DNA of 64,000 nt, taken from the NCBI GenBank assembly GCA_014773175.1, contig VXCM01003153.1, positions 49,858-113,857 of the forward strand, written 5' to 3'. Position 1 is the stretch's first letter. Each line of letters opens with the position of its first letter. The DNA comes from Lucifuga dentata (lineage: Eukaryota > Chordata > Actinopteri > Ophidiiformes > Bythitidae). A program made the position numbers and the translations under genes. Shown in pieces: positions 34,101-41,192 of the stretch. The notes under the pieces are model-generated. The model did not search any database. It was not told where the DNA came from and was given only the letters and a program-made list of their open reading frames with translations.

Positions 34101-35301
34101 CAGATGAATGGCAAAATGTCTTCAAGCTTTTCTTTCCAGTCAAACGTTAACCAACGTTCACACTAATATTGGTGATATTCTGAAAATAAATTTGCTTTTT
34201 TTTTTTTTTCCACAGGTATCTTGAACAAGAGATCAAGAAAAGAGAAGGGTTCCGTCTCCTGATGGAAGTAAGCTTTTGAAAATGTGCTGAACATTGTGAT
34301 ATTTCTATAGTAATAATAAAACATTTGAGTGAAGGCTGGGACATTTTTAAACTCATATCTGAAATCTGCTTTTTCCACATCTGCAGCCTGAATATGCAAA
34401 TGTTTGCTTCTGGTACATTCCGCCCAGTCTGAGGACGATGCCGGACAGTCCGGAGTTCTGGGAAAAGCTTCACATCGTAAGTAATTCATCCATTCCACCC
34501 TTTCTGATTTCATGCTTAAAGGACCATACTGGTGGTTCTGCATGTTTGAATCCCAATAAATACAACCCACATACATGTTACATTACTGCCAACCATTTTT
34601 CAAAACATGCTACTGGAGCAGTACATTTTCAAATTGTTTTTCCTACCTTCCAGACCGCCATTGGTTTCAGTTCATTCTGCTATTAAAATCAACTTGTTGA
34701 TACTGTAAACGTTCTTGGGATAGGTAATCCATCATCACCAACAAGACGTGTATTCAGGTTTTTTTAGAAGTTATGTAATTTTATCGTTTAAACGCAATAA
34801 AAAGCGTGGAGTGAATGTATGCCTCCACCAGGGAATATTATCGAAAAATTTAAAGGACAGTGACTTCGTAAGGCTGTGTAACTATTAGCAGGAGAAACAT
34901 GGATTTTTAAGGTGGGTGTATCACTTGAATATTTGATTTTGAAAGATTAAGACGTTTTGCAAAATATCAGGAAAGCTGAAATACAGTTTTATCCTTTGGG
35001 AAATGATTGTCAGTAACGTAACATGTATGAAAACTGAATGTATTAGGCTCAAACATGCTAAATGGGTGGTATGGTGCTTTAAGGTACAGTAGTCAGTCAC
35101 TGCAACGTACCCTCCCTCCTCCTGTAGGTGGCGCCAGCGGTGAAGGAGCGAATGATGAAGAAGGGCAGCATGATGGTGGGTTACCAGCCTCACGGTGACA
35201 AGGCCAACTTCTTCAGAATGATCATCATCAGTCCTCAGGTCAGCAGGGAGGACATGGACTTTGTCCTGGATGAGATCCACAACCTGGGGAAGGACTTGTA
35301 A
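21608..35301 (+). CDS. gadl1: gadl1, acidic amino acid decarboxylase (15 coding exons, one in-frame TAG)
   Basis: GADL1 is a cytosolic PLP-dependent group II decarboxylase acting on aspartate and cysteine sulfinate, giving beta-alanine and hypotaurine. I joined 15 exons totalling 1575 nt (524 residues plus stop; human GADL1 is about 521). All splice phases fit. Landmarks in order: VVLNGP near residue 49, [11 protein letters not shown] (117-127), [11 protein letters not shown] (181-191), the PLP-stacking His in CHYS (H222), DACWGG with the cofactor-binding Asp (D304), and NPHK with the Schiff-base lysine (K336). A C-terminal [15 protein letters not shown] is followed by GKDL-stop. GADL1 rather than CSAD is indicated by VVLNGP...KATDVx[13 protein letters not shown] and RKPDAFKFW. 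The oddity is TAG at 25769-25771 (codon 99), where relatives have a Gln, one C-to-T change away. Either the allele is null, the base is wrong, or the gene is newly decaying. Confidence 0.93.
21639..22556. other. gadl1: gadl1 intron 1, first part
   Basis: Poly-A with an N at 21717 whose flanks repeat the TTAAAAAAAA...GG run, then AT-rich sequence. 22270-22556 is rich in GTTCACTCAAC/CAACTT motifs that resemble the interior of the neighbouring DNA element. Confidence 0.4.
22557..23319. mobile_element. CACTA-like non-autonomous element in gadl1 intron 1
   Basis: Left end CACTGTAAACCCAA and right end TTGGGATTTACAGTG are inverted repeats with the CACTG terminus typical of EnSpm/CACTA elements. There is no transposase. 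The N at 22905 is flanked by identical 61-bp copies. A second right-type end TTTTACAGTG at 23658-23667 suggests an outer, partly lost, related element. Confidence 0.55.
23640..24420 (+). pseudogene. LINE ORF2 C-terminal fragment and 3' tail
   Basis: Around 23750-24190 the plus strand carries, with stops and small breaks, [29 protein letters not shown] and later [12 protein letters not shown] text. This is the familiar C-terminal part of a teleost non-LTR retrotransposon reverse-transcriptase protein. It ends in TAAATAAATTTCATTTCATT. A poly-A run with an N (24019) interrupts it. Dead copy in gadl1 intron 1. Confidence 0.65.
24421..24500. repeat. Trinucleotide microsatellite (CTA)n(ATA)n
   Basis: Tandem CTA then ATA units at about 24459-24502. 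Confidence 0.8.
24767..24951 (+). CDS. gadl1: gadl1 exon 2
   Basis: Acceptor CCTTGTAG. Encodes residues 11-72, including [10 protein letters not shown] and [16 protein letters not shown], which match the GADL1-specific N-terminal region. The donor is AAAAG|GTCTTT, an unusually weak site. Confidence 0.9.
25016..25090. repeat. Nested perfect inverted repeats in gadl1 intron 2
   Basis: A gapless 30-bp palindrome (25033-25062, arms of 15 bp starting TTTGGAGAAAGCGTG) sits between two 21-bp perfect inverted arms (25016-25036 and 25070-25090). Confidence 0.85.
25691..25817 (+). CDS. gadl1: gadl1 exon 3, contains in-frame TAG
   Basis: Acceptor CTGACCAG, donor A|GTAAGG. Encodes [20 protein letters not shown] then GESKS, the TAG stop at 25769-25771, then [15 protein letters not shown]. 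Both sides of the stop are clearly homologous to the family and in the same frame. Confidence 0.92.
26115..26290. mobile_element. Retroposon tail (TTTATTGATCC type)
   Basis: TTTTATTGATCCTCCGGGGG followed by AAATTTGGATGTTGCAGCAG, a recurrent teleost retroposon end, followed by an (AAT)n run. Within gadl1 intron 3, downstream of a poly-A/N join at 26043. Confidence 0.45.
26351..26600. repeat. Three tandem copies of a 79-bp unit
   Basis: Units begin near 26357, 26436 and 26515 with GCTAGGTTAGCTTCATGAAT (third copy GATTCATG) and contain GAACAGGAAAACTTGAGTTA and GCATTAGCAG. Confidence 0.85.
26894..26984 (+). CDS. gadl1: gadl1 exon 4
   Basis: Acceptor TTATGTAG, donor CCT|GTGAAT. Encodes [20 protein letters not shown] and FITEAMKPS, the highly conserved start of the decarboxylase core. 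Confidence 0.95.
27066..27175 (+). CDS. gadl1: gadl1 exon 5
   Basis: Acceptor TTCCATCAG, donor CCCAG|GTATGC. Encodes [20 protein letters not shown] through DGLFNP. Confidence 0.95.
27284..27399 (+). CDS. gadl1: gadl1 exon 6
   Basis: Acceptor CCTTCCAG, donor GAG|GTACAA. Encodes [16 protein letters not shown] through VMFTSQE. Confidence 0.95.
27400..28245. other. gadl1: gadl1 intron 6
   Basis: No repeat or other feature recognised. Confidence 0.5.
28246..28325 (+). CDS. gadl1: gadl1 exon 7
   Basis: Acceptor ATCTTTCAG, donor GACAG|GTAGGC. Encodes [19 protein letters not shown]; the His is the PLP-ring stacking residue. Confidence 0.95.
28575..29150. repeat. Poly-G run and 18-bp minisatellite in gadl1 intron 7
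   Basis: A G run with an N (28584) is followed from about 28630 by about 28 imperfect units of 18 bp, consensus GGCTCTCTYGGTTCTAGY. Because the period is a multiple of three, the plus strand stays open and reads as Ser/Gly/Leu-rich. It lies between gadl1 exons 7 and 8, so it is intronic. Confidence 0.85.
29151..29924. other. gadl1: gadl1 intron 7, second part
   Basis: CTCF-like CCCCCTGGTGG near 29186-29200. The N at 29279 is flanked by identical 67-bp copies. Otherwise nothing recognised. Confidence 0.4.
29925..29979 (+). CDS. gadl1: gadl1 exon 8
   Basis: Acceptor TCGGTCAG, donor GAG|GTGAGA. Encodes [19 protein letters not shown] foldback MITE begins 12 bp after the exon. Confidence 0.93.
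29992..30603 (+). mobile_element. TTAA-flanked foldback MITE, copy 8 (duplicated tip)
   Basis: The first 30 bp (TTAAAGGACCATGCCAGTG...) are followed by a fresh TTAAAGGACTATACC start, so one end is present twice. It ends CCGGTATGGTCCTTTAA. It begins 12 bp after gadl1 exon 8. Confidence 0.8.
30604..30977 (+). mobile_element. TTAA-flanked foldback MITE, copy 9 (5' truncated)
   Basis: Abuts the previous copy. Keeps AATACGACCTGCATGCATGT, the CTACAAGTTGATT block and the end CTGGTATGGTCCTTTAA. Confidence 0.7.
31085..31125. repeat. gadl1: (TG)n at gadl1 exon 9 acceptor
   Basis: About 20 TG units ending six bases before the acceptor AG, replacing most of the usual pyrimidine tract. Confidence 0.9.
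31132..31248 (+). CDS. gadl1: gadl1 exon 9
   Basis: Acceptor is (TG)n TTTTCAG with a (TG) run of about 20 units immediately upstream. Donor GAT|GTGCGT is followed at once by an (ATTC)n microsatellite. Encodes [20 protein letters not shown] through LWLHVD; the last Asp contacts the PLP nitrogen. Confidence 0.95.
31331..31395 (+). CDS. gadl1: gadl1 exon 10
   Basis: Acceptor CTTCCTCAG, donor CACAG|GTAAAC. Encodes [20 protein letters not shown]. Confidence 0.94.
31458..32025 (+). mobile_element. TTAA-flanked foldback MITE, copy 10
   Basis: Starts TTAAAGGATCATACTGG; the far end has decayed to GGCATGGTCCTTTATT. It fills most of gadl1 intron 10, starting 63 bp after exon 10. Confidence 0.75.
32062..32143 (+). 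CDS. gadl1: gadl1 exon 11 (PLP lysine)
   Basis: Acceptor GTGATAAG (modest), donor ACG|GTACGA. Encodes [20 protein letters not shown] through RDKT; the Lys of NPHK forms the Schiff base with PLP. A foldback MITE starts 16 bp after the exon. Confidence 0.95.
32159..32733 (-). mobile_element. TTAA-flanked foldback MITE, copy 11
   Basis: Starts TTAAAAGACCAACCCGGC and ends GCGTGGTCCTTTAA. Its interior is nearly identical to the copies at 38.08 and 49.12 kb, so it is a younger subfamily. It starts 16 bp after gadl1 exon 11. Confidence 0.8.
32734..33465. other. gadl1: gadl1 intron 11, remainder
   Basis: Nothing recognised. Confidence 0.45.
33466..33665 (+). CDS. gadl1: gadl1 exon 12
   Basis: Acceptor TTCCTCAG, donor CCCG|GTTAGT. 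Encodes [20 protein letters not shown] through [16 protein letters not shown] and RALAMAR. Confidence 0.95.
33666..34215. other. gadl1: gadl1 intron 12
   Basis: Nothing recognised apart from the pyrimidine tract of the exon 13 acceptor. Confidence 0.45.
34216..34267 (+). CDS. gadl1: gadl1 exon 13
   Basis: Acceptor TTTCCACAG, donor GAA|GTAAGC. Encodes [17 protein letters not shown]. Confidence 0.94.
34387..34476 (+). CDS. gadl1: gadl1 exon 14
   Basis: Acceptor ATCTGCAG, donor ATC|GTAAGT. Encodes [20 protein letters not shown] through KLHI. Confidence 0.95.
34516..35082 (+). mobile_element. TTAA-flanked foldback MITE, copy 12
   Basis: Starts TTAAAGGACCATACTGG and ends GGTATGGTGCTTTAA. It makes up 567 of the 651 bp of gadl1 intron 14, leaving 39 bp after exon 14 and 45 bp before exon 15. 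Confidence 0.82.
35128..35301 (+). CDS. gadl1: gadl1 exon 15 (stop codon)
   Basis: Acceptor CTCCTGTAG. Encodes [20 protein letters not shown] through [20 protein letters not shown] and the TAA stop (35299-35301), matching the family C-terminus. Confidence 0.95.
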   Translation: MAPAVKERMMKKGSMMVGYQPHGDKANFFRMIIISPQVSREDMDFVLDEIHNLGKDL

Positions 35302-36519
35302 AAAATGTGTCTCCAGTCAGCAGATCATCTCTCTCTCTCTTCATGAGTCATGGAAGGACTTGAAAGAGTTGTGGAAAATCATATTATTTGTTTACTGTTT
35401 GTTCGCAAGGATTACTTAAATCAGTTTATCAATATTATATTTATTTGATGAAACCAGGTGGGGGGTTTCAGGCACATTGATTCCATGATAGAATATCCTT
35501 TTAATTCTTTTAATTTTCCACTAGACCCTCATTGGGGTATAAGGAACGAAAACAACACAAACAAGCAACAACCAGCACATACACAAAACATAGAAACCAA
35601 AACTCTGCACAAACATAAAAATCAATCATCAGAAATCAAAAACTGCACAATATTTTCTTAATAAACTTAAAAACCAGGTCAAACAAAACTTTGACATTTC
35701 TTGTGCTCATCAACTTTTTGAATTTGTAAATAGTGGGATTATGAAGAATGAAGAGGTGTTTGTTCTGGATCCGGATAAGATAAAATACCTGCTTAAATAG
35801 CTGAAATGATGCTGATCTATTAATGTATTTTTAATGATTATGTGGATTGATCCAAAAAAAATTATGGTTTGGATTGACTTTTATACTTAGGACAGCTTAT
35901 TATGAGAAGGAGACGTGTTTTTCAGGCTTATTTGGCTGCTGAGTGTTTTTCTCATTTACATTAAATCCATCAAACTGTCGACAAAGTGACGTGAAGATGA
36001 GCGTGGGTTCAGAGCACACGCAGCTTTCTGGACATGTGGGTTTTCACATGTGATCATGTGAAATTTAAAACTAGAGTAGTTTGTTTTACCATGCATAATT
36101 TAAATAAAATAAAAAGAATGATTTAATCAACGACTACAAACGTAAAACGGTCAAGTCACAAATTTTTTGTGAAAGCTACGGTTGATGAAAATGTGTGTGT
36201 GTGTGTGTGTGTGTGTGTGTCACTATGAGACTCTCAGGCTAATACACTCCATCCTCATCGTTATTTCCTTGTCTATAAATCTCCTGGATGTTGCTGTTTT
36301 AGATGATTTCCAGTACTAATAACTTATTGTACTTATTATATCTGCTTTAATTAAAGACCAAATCTGTTGTGTTGTAGTTTAATGTCTATTTATTCTGATC
36401 AAATGCCACAAAAACTGCAAAATAAAAATGGCCTGTGACTAAAATACACTGAGATATACATTCAATTTAATTGAAAATTTAATTTAAATTTAAAAAGTTT
36501 GCCTCTTGGCAGGTTCTGT
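35302..36519. other. gadl1 3' flank
   Basis: Probable 3' UTR and intergenic DNA. A (TG)n run lies near 36192-36220. No further gene seen. Confidence 0.45.
35660..35665 (+). promoter_or_regulatory. gadl1: Candidate gadl1 polyadenylation signal
   Basis: AATAAA 359 nt after the stop. A second AATAAA is at 36103-36108. Which one is used cannot be told from sequence alone. Confidence 0.4.
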
Positions 36520-36534
36520 CCACTAGAGGGCGCT
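36520..36534 (+). promoter_or_regulatory. CTCF-like motif between convergent gadl1 and tgfbr2
   Basis: CCACTAGAGGGCGCT fits the CTCF core at nearly every position. It lies 1.2 kb past the gadl1 stop. Confidence 0.4.
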
Positions 36535-36765
36535 GATGCTCTTTTTATCATCTGGAAGAAGTAGAAAAATTTTCCTTTTCTCTGGAAGTCATTAAAATAA
36601 CTCCACTTTCAGTTTTTGCATTAATATGAATCATTTTTAGTCTAATTAGCCTAAATGTTATATTTGGTAAAGATTAGATGGAAAAATCAAACAGTGATCC
36701 GTTTCCACTGTTTGTTCCAGACAGACGCATCAGACTCAGAATTAATCTTCACTGAGTGCTGACTA

Positions 36766-37383
36766 TTAAAGGACCATACTGGTGATTTTGCATGTTTGAG
36801 CCTAATAAATACTACATGCATACACTTTACATTACTGACAACCATTTTCCAAAACATAAAATTTTACAAAATCTCCTAATCTTTCAAAATCAAATGTTCA
36901 GGTGACACATCCACTTTAAAACTCAACGTCTCGCTTCTTACGACAACTATATATGCAGACAGGAAAAAAAAGAAAAAAAAGAAAAAAAATGTGTCGCTGC
37001 TAACATTTACACACAATTTTAGAAAGAATGTTCATTTAATTTCTCTGTAAAAGCCGTCTTCTCCTGGGACTATTTTCCCTGGCGGTGACGTACATTTTCT
37101 TCTGTGTAGCTCCGTGTCGGACTGTAAAATTACGTGACTTTGCCAAACCATTTTTCAGAGGTTTTTGCTGTGATGATTATTTCTCTCAGCATGTTTCAAG
37201 TCGCTAAAGTTGATTTTTATGTCGTACTGGAATGAACTGAATGTTAGTTTGAAAGGTAGGAAAAACAATTCTAATATTTACTCCAGTACGTTTTGGAAAA
37301 TGGTCATCAGTAAAGTAACACGCATGCATGCAGGATGTATTTATTGGACTCAAACATGTAAAACCACCGGTATGGTCCTTTAA
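36766..37383 (-). mobile_element. TTAA-flanked foldback MITE, copy 13
   Basis: Starts TTAAAGGACCATACTGG and ends CCGGTATGGTCCTTTAA, with an A-rich (GAAAAAAAA)n insertion near 36962-36990. Confidence 0.8.
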
Positions 37384-37676
37384 GGACATTCTGCTGTATT
37401 AATCCATAAAGTTTGAAAAGGGATTAGCATTTTCTTAAAGTCAATAAGGTGGAAATAGACAGTGCTGAAGAAAGTTTTAGACATCAATGAGACAGCAGAT
37501 AATTAAAGGCGACCTGATCCAGATCTGATCCAGACTCTGATCCAGCACAGACACGGAGGACTCCACGTCTCCAAAACACTGCAGTGCTACCAAAGCTAGA
37601 AAAAGAACAAACAACAGGCCAGGAGTTATTCTGGACTCAGGATGTTTGTCCCTCAGGAAAGTCAGCGATGCCAGGA

Positions 37677-37707
<31 letters not shown>

Positions 37708-37821
37708 GAGGAGGAGGANGAGAGAGAGTGACCTTTGCCCTCTTAGGTGCAGTCTGAGGTCACAGCAGGCCTGTCATTATGTCCCTCTGGTACAAACTTT
37801 TTCTGTGCTGGAATGTCTGCA

Positions 37822-37867
<46 letters not shown>

Positions 37868-38077
37868 AGATTCACAGCTCGTTCCTTTCCAAACATTTCC
37901 CTGCTACACCGGTCAGCAGAAGGTTCGTCCACTAAATCGGTCCTCCTGCTCAGTTTTCCCAGTCAGGGAAGAACAGAAGGGTGCTGATGGTCTCAGCTGA
38001 TGAATTAAGATGATGCAAAATACAAAAAGAAAAAAAAAAAAAAAATTNAAAAAAAAAAAAAAAATTACTTTGTGAAT
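37384..38077. other. Intergenic sequence with CA microsatellites
   Basis: (CA)n at 37677-37706 and 37823-37865, an N at 37719 and a poly-A join at 38048. No exon recognised. Confidence 0.45.
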
Positions 38078-38662
38078 TTAAAGGACCATCCCGGCCATTT
38101 TGCATGTTTGAGCCTTATATATCCAGTTTTCATACGTTACGTTACTGACAATCATTTCCCAAAGGATAAAACAGTATTTCAGCTTTCCTGATATTTTGCT
38201 AAATCTCTTAATCTTTCAAAATCAAATATTCAAGTGATACACCCACCTTAAAAATCCATGTTTCTCCTGCTAATAGTTACACAGCCTTATGAAGTCACGG
38301 TCCTTTAAATTTTTCCATAAACGCAGGTCTTCTTTTGGGACTATATTCCCCGGTGGAGGCATACATTCACTCCACGCTTTTTATTGAGCTTAAACACTAA
38401 AATTACATAACTTCTAAAAAAACCTGAATACACGTCTTGTTGGTGATGATGGATTACCTATCCCAAGAACGTTTACAGTATCAACAAGTTGATTTTAATA
38501 GCAGAATGAACTGAAACCAATGGAGGTCTGGAAGGTAGGAAAAACATTTTTAATTCACCGTTCCAGTAGTATGCTTTGGGAAATGATTGTCAGTAACGTT
38601 ACATGTATGACAATTGAATATATTAGGCTCAAACATGCAAACTAGACGGTATGGTCCTTTAA
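38078..38662 (-). mobile_element. TTAA-flanked foldback MITE, copy 14
   Basis: Starts TTAAAGGACCATCCCGGCC and ends ACGGTATGGTCCTTTAA. Young subfamily, nearly identical in the interior to copies 11 and 18. Confidence 0.82.
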
Positions 38663-39248
38663 AATCAAAGACCTGGGATTTCCCTGAATTCCATGCAGAT
38701 CTTAAAAATGAAATCATACATGAAGTAAAGGTGCCGTGATCATCTCCTTGACAAACATGCACAATTTAAACCAGTTACACAGCATGTACATATTATAGTT
38801 TATGGAACATATGTGTGCAAAGTGACTAGAATAAAAAAGATAAGAGGAAGAGTAAGAATGGAATCTCAGAGTGAAGTAGACAATACAGAAATATATTTAA
38901 TCCATAAAAGTTTTACAATATTTTACATATTACACATATGGGAGGCAGAGTAAAAGGTCTTTGGCACAAATCCTCAGTTTTCTGTTATTCATATAGTCAG
39001 AAAACCATACAAAACGTTTAACAATATTTCTCTATGAACTCCTAATGTCAGGATTCAAAAGTAAGTAGCAGGATAAATTCCCTTTCTGCTGATTTGTCTC
39101 TTTATGTACATTATTTACATTTACATTGTGCTTGTTTAGCTGGCAAACAAGTTTTAGCTATAGCTGGGTACACACACACACACACGCACGCGCACACACA
39201 CACACACACACACAAATCCTGCTGGTGAAAATTAAGTTGGTATTGGTA
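38663..39248. other. Intergenic sequence
   Basis: (CA)n run at about 39170-39213; otherwise nothing recognised. Confidence 0.4.
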
Positions 39249-40168
39249 TTAAAGGACTATACCAGTGATTTTGCATGTTTGAACCCAATAAATACAATCC
39301 ACTTACATGTTACGTTACTGGTCCGTGTAAATAACGGCCAATCGATTTTCGTTTTGGAATGGGGAAACGAAAAATGAGTCATTCTCTGATTTTTCGTTTT
39401 ATGTTCGTAAGTGGTAAGTTACTTTCATGCTTAGCATTAGTGACTTCAAGCTAACGTTTGCCATCAGAGCAGCTTCGTTTTCCAAGTCCTCGTTCAGTAA
39501 ATCAACACGCCTCTCTGAAAATCCTCGTCCGGCTCCTAATTAGGCTCATAATGCAGCAGCGACATCAGCGTGAGATATTCCTTTTCCTGTTTTCTAAAAT
39601 GAAATCTGCATGTTCTTGCAAAGACATATTTCCTGTTTGAATCTGCTGCTAGTCTGATTAGCTTCTTCCTCTTCTTCTTTGGTTTTATGTGGGTTACAAA
39701 CTGATAATTGTGAAATAAACGCCAAAGCAAAGCAGAAAGGTTTCAAGCATGAAATATTATTATTATTTATGAACATAAAAGAAAAATCAGAAAATGACTT
39801 GTTTTCCGTTTCCCCATTCCAAAAGGAAAATCGAGAAAGGACGGTCGTTTTAATTTTCCATAAAAAGCCGTTTTCTCCTGGGACTATTTTCCCTGGTGGA
39901 GGCGTAAATCGTCTTCCGTGCAGCTCCGTGTTGGAGCTAAAAGTTACTTCTACATAAATGTAACAGACGTCATGTTTGCTGTGACAGATTATTTATCTCA
40001 GCATGTTTCAAGTCTTTACACGCTGATTTTGGCTGGAAGGTAGGAAAAACAATAAGAAAATTTACTGCTCCAGTTGTAAGTTTTGGAAAATGTTTGGCAG
40101 TAACGTAACATGTATGAGTCGTACATATTGGGCCCAACTACTGAAAAACCACCAGTATGGTCCTTTAA
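39249..40168 (-). mobile_element. TTAA-flanked foldback MITE, copy 15, interrupted
   Basis: Starts TTAAAGGACTATACCAG and ends CCAGTATGGTCCTTTAA. The middle is replaced from about 39321 to 39850 by a different inverted-repeat element. Confidence 0.75.
39343..39833. mobile_element. Nested inverted-repeat element inside MITE copy 15
   Basis: Arms of about 40 bp: CGATTTTCGTTTTGGAATGG at the left and its near reverse complement (CCATTCCAAAAGGAAAATCG) at the right. No coding capacity. Confidence 0.65.
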
Positions 40169-40278
40169 TGACATCTCTGCTTACGTTTTGGCTCACAGTT
40201 GGTACACAAAGACACGATTATGCAAAACCCATGTTAGAAAACACGCTATGTCAAAGCTAAACACACGGGTAAGGCACA

Positions 40279-40620
40279 CATACTGATACGCATTGATACG
40301 TATCAATACGTATTGGTACTTTTTGATACGTGTTGATATGTACTGATACATATTGATATATATTGTACAGTACGTATTATACGTATTGTTACATGTTAAT
40401 ACGTATCGATACATATTGATATGTATCGATACGTATTGATATATAGCATATTGATACATATTGATATGTATTGATACGTATTGATATGTAGCATATTGAT
40501 ACATATTGATATGTATTGATACGTATTGGTACTTTCTGGTACATGTTGATACGTACTGATACATATTGATCCGTATTGATACATATTGATCCGTATTGAT
40601 ACATATTGATACGTATTGTT
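40279..40620. repeat. 10-bp minisatellite (TATTGATACR)n
   Basis: About 34 imperfect units such as TATTGATACG, TATTGATATG and TATTGATCCG. The Tyr-Gln-Tyr-Val-Ser-Ile frames on the minus strand are its translation. Confidence 0.9.
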
Positions 40621-40931
40621 TGGTAAAGTGCACATTAAAGGTTGATGGTTTTTGCTTGGTTTAGTCATCTGCTTCACAGAGTGCGACCTGTTTCACTCTG
40701 TCTCACTCTCTGTCTCCATGCTCCAGAAGCTTCCAGTTAACTTTCACTTTTTGAGCTTTTCTGTGGGTAATGTTCATGTATGTCGTTGATATTTTAGAGG
40801 TTGTGGGTTCGAATCTGACTCGGCTCAAAGTGCTATGAGGAGCTCAGCTCTGCTAACTGAGCCTCCTGCTGAGGTTTCTGTCAGAGAATAAGTGCCCGTG
40901 TTGAAATAAATCTCCCTAAAGCGGCGCCGTC

Positions 40932-41192
40932 TCATTTCTCGTAGCTCACGGAGCAGTCCACAGGGATGATCTCCTGGATTTCTGTGATTTTCGCCTCCTC
41001 CGCCATCATCTCCACCTCTGTCGGGATCTTCAGCTCCTCGGGAATCTTCTCTGCTGAGGAGCTGCGGCTCGACAGTTTGTCCATCTCGTCCTCAACCTCG
41101 GCGAGGCGTTCGGCGACGCAGTGGGCGGTGAGTCGGGCCTCGGGGTCGTGATCCCAGCACTCCTCGATGGTGGCGCACACCACCGCCACGCC
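40932..41192 (-). CDS. tgfbr2: tgfbr2 last coding exon (exon 7 equivalent)
   Basis: Acceptor CTCCGCAG. Encodes [20 protein letters not shown] through EEKIPEE-type text (here [12 protein letters not shown]), then an acidic extension ending CSVSYEK and a TGA stop (40932-40934). Confidence 0.94.
   Translation of the reverse strand, partial: GVAVVCATIEECWDHDPEARLTAHCVAERLAEVEDEMDKLSSRSSSAEKIPEELKIPTEVEMMAEEAKITEIQEIIPVDCSVSYEK

Noticed and set aside
21608..35301. Identification of the decarboxylase as CSAD or GAD1/GAD2
   Set aside because: The VVLNGP...KATDVxEKV start, RKPDAFKFW, and the position between stt3b and tgfbr2 all point to GADL1.
40193..40677. 146-codon minus-strand frame rich in Tyr-Gln-Tyr-Val-Ser
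   Set aside because: Translation of the 10-bp minisatellite; three frames read alike.
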